From NCBI GenBank assembly GCA_936440205.1, contig OW387133.1, positions 51,858,374 through 51,922,373 on the forward strand: a stretch of 64,000 nucleotides of DNA. Direction: 5' to 3'. This stretch comes from Lepidonotus clava (Eukaryota > Annelida > Polychaeta > Phyllodocida > Polynoidae). The position numbers and the translations under genes were made by a program. A model generated the notes under the pieces. It was not told the origin of the DNA and did not search any database. It saw nothing but the letters and a program-made list of their open reading frames with translations. This document shows positions 27,101 through 37,100 of the stretch, one piece after another (positions within the stretch are counted from its first letter, which is position 1; every line of letters starts with the position of its first letter).

Positions 27101-30100
27101 TAAGAGCTCTTGGTGCGTAAATCTTTTTTTTATGTGTGGACTAGCTGCATCAACGACATGATGCAGGCTTAGAGAGAATCGGCTTATGCTTGATATCTGC
27201 CATTACTACTTTACTAAGCATAACGATTATCGATTGGAATATCTTGATTTGGGCTTTTTTGAATTTGTCACCAAAGGCACAATAACACATAATGCTTTTC
27301 CAGTGATCATGTCAGATCCGTTCTTAATGACATAGACACAGACAGTATAAAGTCGTGTAGAGCGCTGCTGCTTACAGACGTTTCAGTACTGGGCCCTGTT
27401 TGTTGTATTGATCTAAGCCAGTCATGTTTGAACACGAAGTTCAGCTGCCCGTCTCCTTGTCACAAAGTAAGACATATAGTCTCCAAATCAATATACGTGT
27501 ACGTTGATACATGTTTATTTATAAGTGAGTCTGATTCGTTGCATGGAAATCACGAAGTGTAAGTTCCTTAACCACGGATTTTCTAGCTATATGATACTAA
27601 CATTTCTTTTTCGTTTTACAAGGAGGACTTAATCGGCTTCTTAAAGTTAAAATCCAAGGTTACCCAGTCCTGTAGAATTGTGCACATGCCGTATATCTAA
27701 CATCTCATGGCTATCCTGGGCTGCGTTTCACAGTTGAAGCTATTGCATAGCTCTCTTATAGCTTGACAATTCTACGAAAATATGATATTAATAGGGAGTT
27801 TTAGCAACCCCGACGCATCTCGATACGTTAACATATCTCAAGCCTTTCAAACCACATCAAAGACTATTAGTTAGGGAGGTATACCCCAAAAGACATAATT
27901 TTGACATCAGTTATTACAGCAAAGATAAGAGATACGGTGCGTTTGTGTTATGGGATGCGTTGGGGGTTGCTAAAATTCCCTTATATGATATAGAGCCGTG
28001 TCAAGCGCGTGTGGCCCATGACGTTACATTCAATATGTCTGTTCCCTAAGGCCCTCAGTGTCGCGTCCTCCTCCCTTAGGGACCCGTGCCCTATGGAGAC
28101 CGGGCCTGACTGCCGCCTGCTCTAAGGTCGGCCCTCAACCCTCAGGGCTTAAAGTGATGTGACAGGGTTACCGATGTAATCAACTCTAGAATGACCGTTG
28201 CTTATACTGTCTCTTGGCATTTTCTTCCCTCCAAATAAAACCTCCTCGATCATTTCTGAGGCCAACAGCAATTGCGTCAGAATGTAGAAACACCGACATA
28301 CAGACCCCTTTAATGCAGGTGTCAGGGTACCCACGCAGGTATTATATTAAGGTCTTGAAAGGTCCTATTTTGGTTTTGCCATTCATAAGGCTATTAAAAA
28401 GGTCTTATTTTGAGTCCAGAGGTCTTAAAAGGGTCTTATTTTTGGTCAACCTGAATTAATTACAATGTGTAATTTTTCCTTCATGTAATCTGTATGTGTC
28501 CCGCATTTTGGTAAAATGTATAAATGTTTTTAAAAAAGTCAAAAATTGTTCTTTGAAGTGTCTTGAAAAGGTCTCATTATGGCAGCCAACAAGGTATTAT
28601 TAAGGTCTTATGTAGGTCTTATTTTGGTTTATGAAAAAAGTGTGGGCACCCTGACTTCATATTATCAGGATATTACAGACTCTTCACTGCATGCAGTTCA
28701 TATTATCAGGATATTACAGACCCCTTTAATCAATGCAGTTCCTATTACATGTATCAGGATATTACATGTTGGTGTAGATTAATGATTAAAACACCTGCAA
28801 GATATTGATGTCTCAGAGATGCAAGTGAATCTCTTGGAGTGTGTTAATGTTACAGCAGATATATTCTGATAACATATTTAATGATTGATTACTTACTAAC
28901 GAATTTATGCAATTCTAATAGCCCTTTGATTGATCCTGTCCCTCTACCCAAATAACTGCATATATAGTTCTTTTCTGCTAGATGTTTCAATAAAAGGCGT
29001 CATGTTTCTGTTTTGCAGGCTGTATTAGATGAAGGTACTGATCCATGGGGCGTCAAGGTCGAGAGAGTGGAAATGTAAGTATACAACCTCACTCAGTTAT
29101 CTCTCAAATATTTTTGAGATCTTGTCAATTTCATTGTGCCCATTTTCAGGTTGCGCAACGCATGTCGATCAAAATAAAACTCGAAATTCAAAAAATGCAA
29201 AGGACCCACTTTTTGATGGAAAAGCATACTGAAAAACGCGATGTTATAAAACAAGATTGAAAAATTACCGAGAGTTATAGCGGCAGGCTCCTCTTGTACA
29301 AACTTTTCAAATAAACATACATGAATGCAGTTGGAAAGGCCCATAAAACTACGTATGCTTTACATTCTGAATAATAAAGGAAAAACTGAGGAAAAGTTTT
29401 CAGTAATAAAGCGTGCTTGCTTGAAACCAGCAAGAATAAGTTCACAAAATTCCCTTTCGCTTTGGGTGTTAACCACTCCAATATATATGCACATATCAAT
29501 ACCTTAATTGAAAGAGCCGAGGAGGTCCCCTTGGGTTTACTCACTGAAAAATGGACCCCGAGAATTAACGTTAAAGCCATCGGTGGTGACCGGTCCTGCA
29601 GTGCTGCCCATTGGTTCTGCCCATTGGTGCTGCCCTCCCCGCAGTGCTGCCCATTCATCCAGGGCAGCATAAAGCAGGGTGGGCTGACCCCTGGGCTGAT
29701 GTGGGCATGGCAGGGGGCGGGAGGTGGTCAATGGGTGGGGCTCGGGGCATTAGGGGACGGAGGTGACAGATGGGGCGGGCCCTATATGAAAAGTCCATAT
29801 AGCCCCGGCTGATGGGGTGGTGGTGGAGGTGGTGGTGGTGATGGCGGGGGTAAAGACGGCTGGACCGCCTCTTGTCACCCCACTCTGAGCCCCCTGCATT
29901 ATTTAGCCGCTGATATACGCTCCCAATTCTCTCCGCCAGTTGGGGTCGGGCGGCCACCGTGTAGGGTCAGAACCGGCCCTTCATCAACATTTCAGTGTTG
30001 ATCGATGCACATGATGCATCTAGGTTGAATGGGTCAGACAAAGGCTATTCTATATCCCCGGACACATTAGTCTTACAGTACAACAATATCAACCATGCAG

Positions 30101-33100
30101 AGACTGTTGTCGGCTTATCGGGAAGAGATGTCTGTTGCCCTGATTAAATGTGTGTTATTTTCAAACATGCTTATATATACTTTATATGCGGTCCATACTT
30201 TGGGGTCGGGCTGACACCGTGTATAGGGTCAGAGCCGGCCCTTCATCAACATTTCAGTGTTGATCGATGTACATGATGCATCTAGGTTGAATGGGTCAGA
30301 CAAAGGCTATTCTATATCCACAGACATATTAGTCATACAGTACAGCAATTTCAACGATAATCCAGGTAAATGCTAGGCCATGCAGAGACTGTTATCGGCT
30401 TATCTCGGAGAGTTGTCTGTTGCCCTGATTAAATGTGTGTTATTTTTATAACGGTTATATATTCTTTATACCCGATCCGTACTTTGGTTTTAGATGAGTC
30501 ATGGTATCTGTACATCCTAGCCATACAAATCTGAGAGATTATTTGATGGGTGAACGGTTGCAATCCCTAAGCGTTTTTTGTTTTGTTTTGTTTTTTAACA
30601 AAACCGCCATGGTCAAAAGGATACATATGGGCGGGTTGAAATAAACGATTAAGTTGCATATTAAATAGAAATAAGGAGCTTTGTCGGAATTTCTATTTAT
30701 CTACATTAGATCTTTTGTGTCATTTAATTGCTTCTCGCCAAATTGAACACACTTCAGTTCCTTAGTAATCGTGTAGTCCTCCGGGGTAGTCCTTCAACTA
30801 GCAAGTGGCAGTCTATTGCTAAATTAGTGAGCACCAATGAGAACAATTTGACATTAATGACTAACAATGAACATTCGGAGAACTAGAATTGCTACATTTA
30901 TGTTATAACAATAAATGTTTTGGCAACAGTTTTGTTGTCCAACGTTTCCCTAAATTATCTCATATTTAACTATATCTGTCTGTACGGTAAAGGCCGAATC
31001 CCGGTAATATAGAAAACAACTCTGACGGTTATTTTGAATGATGCCGTTAAATTTTATTCTAAGGCCTCTGGTTCGTTTGCTCTTTCGGCCACGTAACTCA
31101 CTTTGGTTGACGCAGGGTCAATAACAGATTCACGTGATATCGGAATCGACCACCAAAAGACGATCAATTCCCATTATGTGCACAGGGAGAACCAATGTGC
31201 CCAGCGGTTGGTTATTTTAGAATTCAGGTCCGTTATCGTTTTGGGCACGGGCAGAGTCCAGGCAAATATGATCGATCGTTGTGTAGAACAACATGTATTT
31301 GTTCGTACTACCACAGGGCCAGCTGACATTGGTCTGAAACTATTAATGGTTTAGGTTTTCGTTTATAGCAGCGATTTAGGAATTTGATAGAAATAAGCCC
31401 GAGGCCTTTATTTTTAATCATTCCCGCGCTAGATATGGAAAGCTCTCGTGGTACAGGTGGATCATAGTTCGGGGATTCGAGTACTCATTGTCCATATCAA
31501 GATAGATAGATTCATTATGTAACTGATTGCGTAATTTTCAAGGAGTGACATAGGCAACTGCACAACTCACCTGTAGAGTCATCAGAATGGGACCATACAT
31601 GTATAGCAATAACAACTAGGTACCAGATTGTAAAAGGGCGCCCGTAGATATTATATGGGGAACTGATATCCACCGATAACCCGTTCTGCTGTACTAGCTA
31701 TCTCGCCCTATCGTGCCTAACAGGGATCGTAGACTCTTAAAATCGACATAGTGACTTTGGCACTTCTTAAATTCGACAGGGCGACATGGGGGTTTCCTAA
31801 ACTCGACATGGGACATAGGTTTTCTCAAGCGAGACTATAATCATTATAGCTGGGGGGATTGGCATTTTATTAGATCCAACATTGGACATGGGTTTTCTCT
31901 TGCGACAACGATATGGGACATGCACATTTCTTTAAATTCGACATGGGACATGGCCTTTCACGAATGACAAAAACAGGGAACATTGGCTTAAATTGAGATT
32001 AAATCAAGCATGGGACATGGGATTTCTCTAGCGACAACAACGTTGGACATTTCTTTAAAATGATATTGAAATAGAACATGAGGACATCCATTAACACCCC
32101 ACCCCCCTTATCTCACAGCATCAGTCCTAAAACTATTTGTCCACTTAACCTGTCCATTAAGCTGTGCGAGTTGCACTTAGCCCAGACGTTCGTTGTTCTG
32201 GGATTAGCTTTTCGCCGAGTGCTACCTCCCATAGTCCAGGGCCGTTGTATTTGTCTCTAGCCCCTCACAATAGACAATGAGCGTCGGTTCTGTTTGCTCG
32301 TGGATGACGAACGTGGTATTATTGATAAAAATCAATAAAAGGCTTTATCATAATAGCGTTGGATTTGCCGTGCACAGATAACCGAACAAGGACTCGAGTT
32401 GGTGTTGCCTGTTGTCATGGTCACCATAGTTAACCTATTCCGTTTTCCTTGTTGCATACATGTCATCATTATAATATCAAAATGAGGGTAATCCTCTCTA
32501 TCAATATAATTACAAAAACTACTACCTGTAAACGGGTTGCATCAGTCAAAACAATATCTCGTAAAGAGAGATCTGTGCCAGGCGTCAACATTTTGTGGGT
32601 CTGACAGCTTGCTATTTCTTAACATACATTCAAACTTTGTCTGTCGAATCATGTGAAGTCATAGTTTTTATAGTTTGAAATCTGGAAATAACGTTGCAAA
32701 GAAATTGCCTAAAAAACAAAGAAAGCATGTTTTTGAAATTTATCCTTTCGTAATGGAACTCCAATGTTTATCAATGACAAACAATAGTTTTCATTAATTT
32801 TAATAGGAAGTATCTCTTTTGATACAGAACCTGAGACATTGCAACAACGCCCAAATCGCGCAGACTCACTCTTGTCTGTCCCTTCGACGTGTAGCAAAGC
32901 GAAATGTTCGCCTGGCAACCAGGATAAAAATCTAAGATATTTTGGTCCCTATATAGTTCTTCATAATCTTGTCTGAACTAGTATTACCCACTGATGTATA
33001 TCAGATGTGCGTTCGGCTAATACGAATGTACAGCGACATAGGAAAGTGTCTACTCAGTATTCCGATGCCCAAAGAAAGACAGAGCCTCCGAGCGATTAAG

Positions 33101-34140
33101 ACAAAGACTGTGATTATCTCCTCATGATCCCACTGTAGTTGTGCCCTGGTAATCTGTCAGAGTGTGAGGCCCACCTTTCACCCTTCTCCTTTCTCGTGTT
33201 ACAGTAAGGATGTCCGATTGCCCGTACAGCTGCAGCGTGCCATGGCCGCTGAGGCCGAAGCCACCCGCGAAGCACGAGCTAAGGTGAGAGCAGCTGAGCA
33301 CTTGCTATCATGTTTCTCAGAGGCTATAGTCATTTTGTTTCTTTGGCTGTTGAAGATGTGTACTGTGATACATTTTTTTTGAGTGTATAGAAAATCTATG
33401 GTGTGAAATATAGTAAATGTAAGGATTATGTATCGCAACAATATATTTGAATTTCTCTAGCTTATTGCCATGGTATTAGAGAGGGAGATGAAGGTTACGG
33501 TATGTTAAGATCATGTATTATGTTATAGGTAGTTGAATGAAAACGTATAATTCCTTTTCAAATACTTTTTTATTTTGACTTACGAAATGAAGGCAAATTT
33601 TTACAGTATAAGGCACACATATTTTGAAACTAAGAGGTCACACAAGAATTAAGCCGTGCCTAATAAAAGAGAAGTTCTTTTCTAATACGTAAATTTAGAA
33701 GAAAAAAAAACACAGGTCTGTACAGGACAGTAGGCTTGTAAGAAGCTTAGAACTGCCTTTTGTGGGTAGTTCTCTATGGTGGGAAGCAATGTTATTCATA
33801 TGGCTTTGAAATACATGTCTTGTCTGCACAGACTAACAATGCTATCTCTTTCTACCTTTGCACGCCCACAAGATGTGCAAGTACCTCTACCTAAAGAGTT
33901 CTGAATATGTATTTCATAAGCCCTCGTGTTTCTCTTAATAAGGTTATTGCGGCTGAGGGAGAGCACAAGGCATCACGTTCTCTGAAAGAAGCCGCTGATG
34001 TCATCAACGAATCTCGCTCAGCTCTCCAGCTTCGCTACCTGCAGACTCTTTCCGCGATCTCTGCCGAGAAGAACTCGACCATCATCTTCCCCCTGCCCAT
34101 TGACCTTATTGGGGGTTTGTTGGACAAAGTTAAATCATAA
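6058..34140 (+). CDS. STOM-like: stomatin-like gene A (SPFH/band-7 protein), exons 2-8, 5' end missing
   Basis: Seven exons: 6058-6170, 9174-9243, 16995-17077, 24306-24509, 29019-29074, 33205-33283 and 33943-34140 (TAA). All have GT-AG borders and compatible phases, giving 267 residues. In order the product has a short polar N-terminal stretch, a ~23-residue hydrophobic hairpin with the family's central proline ([10 protein letters not shown]), the juxtamembrane [14 protein letters not shown] block, the SPFH domain ([36 protein letters not shown]), the KVERVEIKDVRLP strand, the coiled-coil alanine/glutamate segment ([16 protein letters not shown]) and the C-terminal [14 protein letters not shown] oligomerisation and raft motif. 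Stomatins are inner-leaflet, cholesterol-binding oligomeric scaffolds that modulate ion channels and transporters; this role is inferred from the family. Exon 2 starts in phase 1, so a first coding exon must lie upstream; none was recognised in 1-6057. The tail after the IDL motif is short ([10 protein letters not shown]). The paralogue lies convergently at 42487-63713. Confidence 0.93.
7155..7450. repeat. diverged ~151-bp tandem repeat, CCCGACCCGA-rich
   Basis: Two diverged units begin CTGTCCCGACCCGA at 7155 and 7306 and share GCAGATCCGA and GAGTCGG blocks. An inverted match (ATCGCAAACTG near 7147 and CAGTTTGCGACGAT near 7363) adds foldback potential. In gene A intron 2. Confidence 0.6.
7803..8479. 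promoter_or_regulatory. GC-rich island with three GAGCAGCTC-type motifs
   Basis: GAGCTGCTC at 7803-7811, GAGCAGCTC at 7847-7855 and GAGCTGCTC at 8471-8479, in a GC-rich part of gene A intron 2. A TATTTATAG lies between the first two. Candidate cis-regulatory element; factor unknown. Confidence 0.4.
9174..9243 (+). CDS. STOM-like: gene A exon 3: juxtamembrane block
   Basis: 70 nt, acceptor ctctccag and donor gtgagt, phase 0 to 1. Encodes [19 protein letters not shown], one of the most conserved stomatin stretches. Confidence 0.92.
10527..10567. promoter_or_regulatory. inverted pair of GAGCAGCTC motifs
   Basis: GAGCTGCTC at 10527-10535 and its complement form GAGCAGCTC at 10559-10567, start to start 32 bp, in a GC-rich island of gene A intron 3. 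Confidence 0.4.
11221..11472 (+). mobile_element. CGACATG-family short element, copy 1
   Basis: 252 bp beginning ATGGCCCTAGACC and ending AAGGGCCCCAG. The interior is made of imperfect ~25-35 bp units of the type TTAAATTCGACATGGGACATGG. It is flanked by the 4-bp direct repeat CTCC (11217-11220 and 11473-11476). Ends are weakly inverted (GGCCCTNGA). No coding capacity. Lies in gene A intron 3. Confidence 0.75.
11788..11900. repeat. inverted repeat (foldback)
   Basis: CCAACAAAGGGTTTA at about 11789-11803 is the near-complement of TAAACTCTTTGTTGG at about 11883-11898, with further pairing of GCCGG and CCGGT inside. A small palindromic element; no target duplication was identified. Confidence 0.5.
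13990..15575 (+). repeat. unclassified dispersed repeat family R, copy 2
   Basis: Same order of blocks as copy 1, but a ~225-bp sub-repeat (TCTGATGCTTTCAATATATA, ATGCGTTCGTATCGAAGG, GAGGCACTGTCA) is expanded to two or three copies between 14250 and 14800. The 3' repeats with GTCACTATAGTGTC follow at about 15270 and 15486. Lies in gene A intron 3. Confidence 0.75.
16995..17077 (+). CDS. STOM-like: gene A exon 4: start of SPFH domain
   Basis: 83 nt, acceptor tttccag and donor gtaagt, phase 1 to 0. Encodes [20 protein letters not shown] followed by the FDVPPQE signature. Confidence 0.93.
17345..17408. promoter_or_regulatory. GAGCAGCTC motif with a near-match partner
   Basis: GAGCAGCTC at 17400-17408 and one-mismatch GGGCTGCTC at 17345-17353 in a GC-rich island just downstream of gene A exon 4. 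Confidence 0.35.
17986..18091 (-). repeat. retroelement terminal repeat B2
   Basis: 106 bp second copy of B1 forming the 3' end; separated from A2 by 28 bp of unique sequence. Confidence 0.88.
18120..18292 (-). repeat. retroelement internal repeat A2
   Basis: 173 bp second copy of A1, lying between B1 and B2 at the 3' end, as expected for split direct repeats. Confidence 0.9.
18293..18398 (-). repeat. retroelement repeat B1
   Basis: 106 bp, directly abutting A2 and following the recombinase stop; matched by 17986-18091. Confidence 0.9.
18420..19388 (-). CDS. retroelement tyrosine recombinase ORF
   Basis: 322 residues. The N-terminal half contains a SAM-like core-binding region ([18 protein letters not shown]). 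The catalytic domain shows the first Arg in [10 protein letters not shown] (near residue 164), the box [10 protein letters not shown] (H-x-x-R, near 271) and a C-terminal nucleophile region CIYKYI (Tyr near 300). This is the R-H-R-Y pattern of the phage-integrase-like recombinases used by DIRS-order elements instead of a DDE integrase. Confidence 0.9.
   Translation of the reverse strand: MRVLICVALTKFLNFAEKEALKMRAKVLRKAAVSSNTLKLRRKQWACYKKVCKKFNWPIYKINSGQACQYVTFLSSKMKSSSIINYYQAVIFFHNVKGHPVPDWSNKHLKMTIKGIKNTENVKLDIKDPITTLHLESMYRKVKIDTEKWLLVWIVIIFLFNTLLRVGHAVKSSHLLLREHVKFYKWGMVVKVTSSKTTKDVVHTIPVNRGSNKALCPVYWLEFLYKTHPEKGSSPLFSTKNVCYLNYSEFNMLFKRLVSKSKIKGNFSTHSLRRGGTTFLYNTGAPITFIKERGNWTSDCIYKYIKPSVSEKAKQQKIYSLR
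19282..21588 (-). CDS. retroelement reverse transcriptase-RNase H ORF
   Basis: 768 residues. RT motifs in order: [25 protein letters not shown] (motif A, near residue 357), [12 protein letters not shown] (motif B), [11 protein letters not shown] (catalytic YLDD, near residue 426) and CRYLGLDI. RNase H follows with [23 protein letters not shown] and [10 protein letters not shown] (near residues 660-720), holding the D-E-D-D pattern. The N-terminal ~280 residues are unassigned. It slightly overlaps the recombinase frame downstream. Confidence 0.93.
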   Translation of the reverse strand: MQVVVDNELRNAGNLSESDDVTPRGLASQSCPGFHDRSFFTPTVKVHHRSPDTVILCDLDGIKKNVNREFDNYAGVNASECASANACCSPPDLVCPENTGTESGDVTVNGAESTHAEEAQENSVCNSPFREKGKDFAKIHSYNSDIRVDEITPDKPVCDLFGNSLEKLVYENYSEKIIFSVRSDSGILVRVHEECAQGICRCEFFIGNALAQLKPCRFQYMLSLGSVECKRKYRDMVNSITDGFKIIDDNAVKTKLIYDCNNYKSVYGSSNFDKMDKIIHKELSEGYLKIVKGKPDCIHSLGAVPKPDGGVRPITDCSMPRDISINNFCDDIIEEFQYKSVENVLAMLQEGDYMSVVDIKSAYRAVPIFPDHRKYMGLRWEIDGQEVYIEDQRLAFGLRLGPMYFNQISEFVYGILTDIYNLQVVNYLDDFIVVAASYEEAERAQSLVISTLRYLGFYISWGKVTPPSQVCRYLGLDIDSIEMELRLPEDKLEKLKCLLDKYSTKTTIAKKELESLGGLLSHCAHVVSGGNVYCRRIFNLYKVLLNNNLKTVKIGQAARDDLRWWRNFCENFNGRRKIIYKEYPLPLVSDSSLKGYAVYRGQDWIAGSWDDQINLEKSECSHIMGPPTSDIYDKGNINELELWPILVGVKSWVDDLRGHSVNIFTDNTQVFYMVKKGVSSNPTCMSWLRELFWICKIYQIRLVPHYINTKNNLVADTLSRILYIKSEGEARKCLEGSNLCCINKIFKFCRERGLKNEGKSAEESRRVE
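21610..22584 (-). CDS. retroelement gag-like ORF with zinc knuckle
   Basis: 324 residues. N-terminal Cys/His-rich start (FCRTCKLRH), a serine tract around residues 128-143, basic segments, and a C-terminal zinc knuckle [14 protein letters not shown] (C-x2-C-x4-H-x4-C) preceded by a CCCH-like cluster. This fits a nucleic-acid-binding gag of a DIRS-order element. Assignment rests on position, zinc knuckle and the downstream RT. Confidence 0.82.
   Translation of the reverse strand: MAGFNFCRTCKLRHAAPTGKKCKVALATGVQFKEQQGTAHDVSSIRQKGEKMFAEQGARIGKLEKTVTRMSENIEILVRAATGKTEVKTAGKTAPPSSDEISSSEWEDVKPRRQKRRQAKKKAPLRSSSSSSSSSGRSSSSSSNSAAPGEGKKSTKKFAQKKYFAKGDEPKCVEDILLLGVKTVEKLIVEKADPSPVVKHLKVLTEKATKKMYTFDTFNKYDKAVRERANRLGVTQFSVVDQEEIFSHFSFENTFKASASKSSFRENKNRRNASTGGGEKICFRFNSDQGCQGKCNMSHLCIICEKAGHSKKDCYRNGPKKDQK
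22693..22865 (-). repeat. retroelement terminal repeat A1
   Basis: 173 bp at the 5' end of the element, apparently identical to 18120-18292. Contains a TATA-like ctatataaac on the element strand, so it may hold the element promoter. Confidence 0.9.
24306..24509 (+). CDS. STOM-like: gene A exon 5: SPFH core
   Basis: 204 nt, acceptor cccttcag and donor CAG|gtaaga, phase 0 to 0. 68 residues, including [19 protein letters not shown] and [19 protein letters not shown]. It differs from the gene B exon at about 9 of 68 residues, mostly conservatively. Confidence 0.95.
24970..25133. mobile_element. GGGGCCTTCCATT-type MITE, copy 1
   Basis: 164 bp with inverted ends GGGGCCTTCCATTTAGTAC and the complement ACCTAATGGAAGGCCCC, flanked by AAA on both sides. 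The interior has GCACATTTTCAAAA in both arms and pyrimidine runs. This resembles the palindromic non-autonomous DNA transposons common in invertebrates; superfamily not assigned. Confidence 0.75.
28321..28655. mobile_element. hAT-like non-autonomous element
   Basis: 335 bp with terminal inverted repeats GTCAGGGTACCCAC and GTGGGCACCCTGAC (13 of 14 match), typical in form of hAT ends (CAGGG...CCCTG). The interior repeats AGGTCTTATTTT-like units several times. It sits within a minisatellite whose units resume at 28656. No clear 8-bp target duplication remains. In gene A intron 5. Confidence 0.65.
28656..28775. repeat. ~42-bp minisatellite
   Basis: Units at 28656, 28698 and a partial one at 28739 sharing ATCAGGATATTACA and CATGCAG or AATGCAG. 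A related piece (ACAGACCCCTTTAATGCAG) lies at about 28302, left of the hAT-like element, which suggests that element split the array. Confidence 0.7.
29019..29074 (+). CDS. STOM-like: gene A exon 6: single version
   Basis: 56 nt, acceptor ttttgcag and donor gtaagt, phase 0 to 2. Encodes [18 protein letters not shown] plus the first two bases of an Ile codon. Gene B has two tandem versions of this exon; no second version was seen in the flanking introns here. Confidence 0.92.
29815..29843. repeat. GGT microsatellite
   Basis: Imperfect run of GGT and GGA triplets at the end of a GC-rich island (29570-29960) in gene A intron 6, which otherwise contains short CTGCCCATTGG repeats. Confidence 0.7.
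29940..30485. repeat. ~262-bp diverged tandem duplication
   Basis: Copies starting TGGGGTCGGGC near 29940 and 30202 share CCGGCCCTTCATCAACATTT, TCTAGGTTGAATGGGTCAGA and GCCCTGATTAAATGTGTG, with substitutions and small gaps. In gene A intron 6. Confidence 0.8.
31721..32108 (+). mobile_element. CGACATG-family short element, diverged copy 2
   Basis: About 390 bp with the same interior units (CGACATGGGACATGG with TTCTTAAATT spacers) repeated about eight times. Both ends are diverged, so the boundaries are approximate. Lies in gene A intron 6. Confidence 0.6.
33205..33283 (+). CDS. STOM-like: gene A exon 7: coiled-coil start
   Basis: 79 nt, acceptor gttacag and donor AAG|gtgaga, phase 2 to 0. 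Encodes [19 protein letters not shown] and TREARAK; one residue (T for A) differs from gene B in this exon. Confidence 0.94.
33943..34140 (+). CDS. STOM-like: gene A exon 8: coiled coil and C-terminus
   Basis: 198 nt including the TAA stop. Acceptor tcttaataag has a weak pyrimidine tract. Encodes [20 protein letters not shown], the LQLRYLQTL helix and the [14 protein letters not shown] motif, then a short LDKVKS tail. A possible poly(A) signal ATTAAA lies at 34366-34371. Confidence 0.93.
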   Translation, partial: VIAAEGEHKASRSLKEAADVINESRSALQLRYLQTLSAISAEKNSTIIFPLPIDLIGGLLDKVKS

Positions 34141-37100
34141 ACAAATTTTCTGATCTAATGCTAAATACTGGACTGACTAAAGTTAAATATGTTTAGATCT
34201 TGTTAGGCATGTGTAATCATATTTGTTTGGGGCTCCTTGAAACTTTGGCTATCCAGTAATGAAAATGCTTGACAGTTTATGATGATTCAAATTTCAAAGG
34301 GCTCTTTCTGACAGACTCAGGAATCTCAAGAGCAGTTGACTCTTTTTTTATAACTGTTGTATGTGATTAAACCTGAAATAGTGATGCCCCAACAACATTG
34401 TTTACACATACATTTTTCAGTATTATATGGTTATAGTTTTATACCTACTGTCGTGATATCTTCAAGAACACCAAAAGTTCTCTCTTGTTGACTGTACCAA
34501 AGCCTGCAAATTCATGTTCTACAATAATGACAAAAAAAAAAAAACACGTTTAATCGTACAGTTATCCCAATGACATAAATGTAAATCAGATAAGGTTTAG
34601 GGCTTCTTATGTCTAAAACATGCTTACCGGGTTCTTCCAGGTTTGATTTAAGGGATTTTCTCTCCTGAAGCATATATTTGAACATTTTGGATATATGAAA
34701 ACAGGCCCTGGTTACATATATTCAGACAGAAATACCCTATGTTTCATTTCCAAAAAAAACATATATAACTTTGTCTTCAACATTTCAAAACTACTGGTCT
34801 TTATACGCGTCTATATTCATATACTTATAAGTTTGTTTTTGTAAAAATAACTCTTCAACATGAGGCTTTTCGACGGCACATATAATGACCTAATCCCACC
34901 GACGATGTCCATGAACTTGTTATACACTGTGTAAACAAACCCAGTGTACTTTTGTATTTCCTATGTATTGCTTGCTGGCGTGCCCTTTTTACACAAGTAA
35001 CGAAGCTTATCGAAATTAGGTGCGGCTAGACGCTGTTATGTTTTTCGGAGAAAGTACGACCAAAGAACGGTCGCATCGAGAGGGGACGACCCCAGGTTGT
35101 TCGGGTATGCGCACTAATCTGTTTGACTAAATCTCACGTGCGTGAACGGTTCAACCTAAACCCTTAGTCACACAGGGTACATAGCAACAAGCCCTAATCA
35201 ACCACCATGTGACGTGATCCTTAGGTCACATGAGCGTTGACCAAACTCGACCATAACAGTTGGGGTCAGAAAGCCAAAAGTAAACATAATCGTCCTATGA
35301 GAAATTTGGTGTAGGAGTTGAGCTTGATTTGTTCGACCAGGAATAGCCTATGGAAGCCAAACAATGTTTGGTAATTTAAAAAAGCAAATATTGTTTCAAC
35401 CGGTCCATTAATGTATCAATTGAACTTTGCAAAGTTACTCGCTATGCATGTGGTATTTTGTTACAGATGTCCAGGGCGTTCAGTAGTAGACTGCCAGGTT
35501 CAGTAGAAAAATAGCCAGTCCGAGAAAACGATTTATAAAAAGTGCCTTGTGTGTTAATTGGCATCGTTGGGAACGAGGCCTTTCTTTTCAGGGGACTTTC
35601 CTAGGCTCCCAAACCCAAGCAGCATTTCGTCTTATACAATTTCTAGCTTCATTAATTTCACATTGTCTTTTTCTATGAAGTGTTCGCTTCAGTATTTTTT
35701 GGATCTTGTTCATCTAACGCAAGTTCCAATAGCATGTATTTTGTTTACCATTTTGAAAAGACAAGTTTCCTTGGGTCTCCAAATGCATAGATGATTTACA
35801 AGTGTAATCACATTTATAATTCGGAAAAATTGCCAATCCAAATAAAATGTAGAAATACTCGTTGCATATTTCGTTTCTGAATCTCCGATTTTCAGGTAAC
35901 ATGAATTTCTTTAAAACAAAATATGTCATGTTTTTTGCTGTAGACGCATATCTTTACATTATTCTCTCTTTACACTGAAAAGTTCCTTTCGCAATTTTCA
36001 TTGTGCTTATCGTGATATTAGTGAGCAGTGTACATGAACTGTACATTCCATATCAAAATAATATTATGAAATAGTAATTTATTCCTTTTCTCATAGCATC
36101 ACATTGCTATCCAGCATTAGTTATAATGTATGCGATGGGGAGATTTCGCTGTTGAATGTTACGTATCTATTTTTTCTAGGCAAGTGCTCAACGCATGTCA
36201 AAACTGAGGGCGTTTTATATTATCCCACATTCCAGCTTTAACGTCAGTATATTGTATCTAATCACACTGATTAAGTGTATTCTATGTTAACCTATATACT
36301 ATAAATGAATCAACTGAGAAACATCGGAGATTAAGTAATACAATATCCGTGTGGAGTCTGTCCTAGATGCTCAGATATGAATACCAAATCACATTGATAC
36401 CTATCAATTTGACTTCAAGAACGACATGTATCTAGGATAGGAATAGTGTTTTAGGATAAGAGATTGACAGTACTGTTGATTTAAATCTTTCTAGATTATA
36501 TTACTAAAATAAACTGTTTCTACATCTTTATATGTAATGTGTTTCTTGCTTAAAGGTGTGATTAGATCGTTGCTCACAGAACTGTCGTGCCGTGTCTATT
36601 CCTGAATAAGACCTGTTTCAAAGTTATGCGTCACATTTGTACGATTAAGTAACCTAGGACATATAATCTTATCAACATCGTAAAGGAATGTTATCTTTGA
36701 ATTAGTAAGGGCTGCTTAACAACCGTCTACTCGGGTAATCTATGTTGAATAAAGATGTGAATATGTACATTCATATAGTTGTTTTTCGTTTTGTCTTTGA
36801 CGTAAACAGTCTGGTTCTTCCCTGGCATCATGTCAGGGGAAGTAGTCGTAGTTCATATATAACCTATTGACATAGAATGGATTAGAATAGAAGGGATTTT
36901 AAAATACTTTCTAATTGTCTCAAATATATAATCGAAGTGACTCAATATGTATGACTTAACCCTTCAGTAAAATCTTGAAATTATTGAAATGCGTTTTAAG
37001 GATAGACAGCTGTTGATAGGGCATATTTTGCCATGGCGCAGTGTTTTCCACACTACGTCCGTTATTCAAATGGCTCATGAATATATTTCATATCATTACA

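Noticed and set aside
29275-29812. Overlapping 131-codon frames on both strands
   Set aside because: They overlap a GC-rich repetitive island on opposite strands and show no family motif; low-complexity artefacts.
24510-33204. A second exon 6 in gene A
   Set aside because: Looked for a second DEGTDPWG-type exon in both flanking introns; only 29019-29074 was found.
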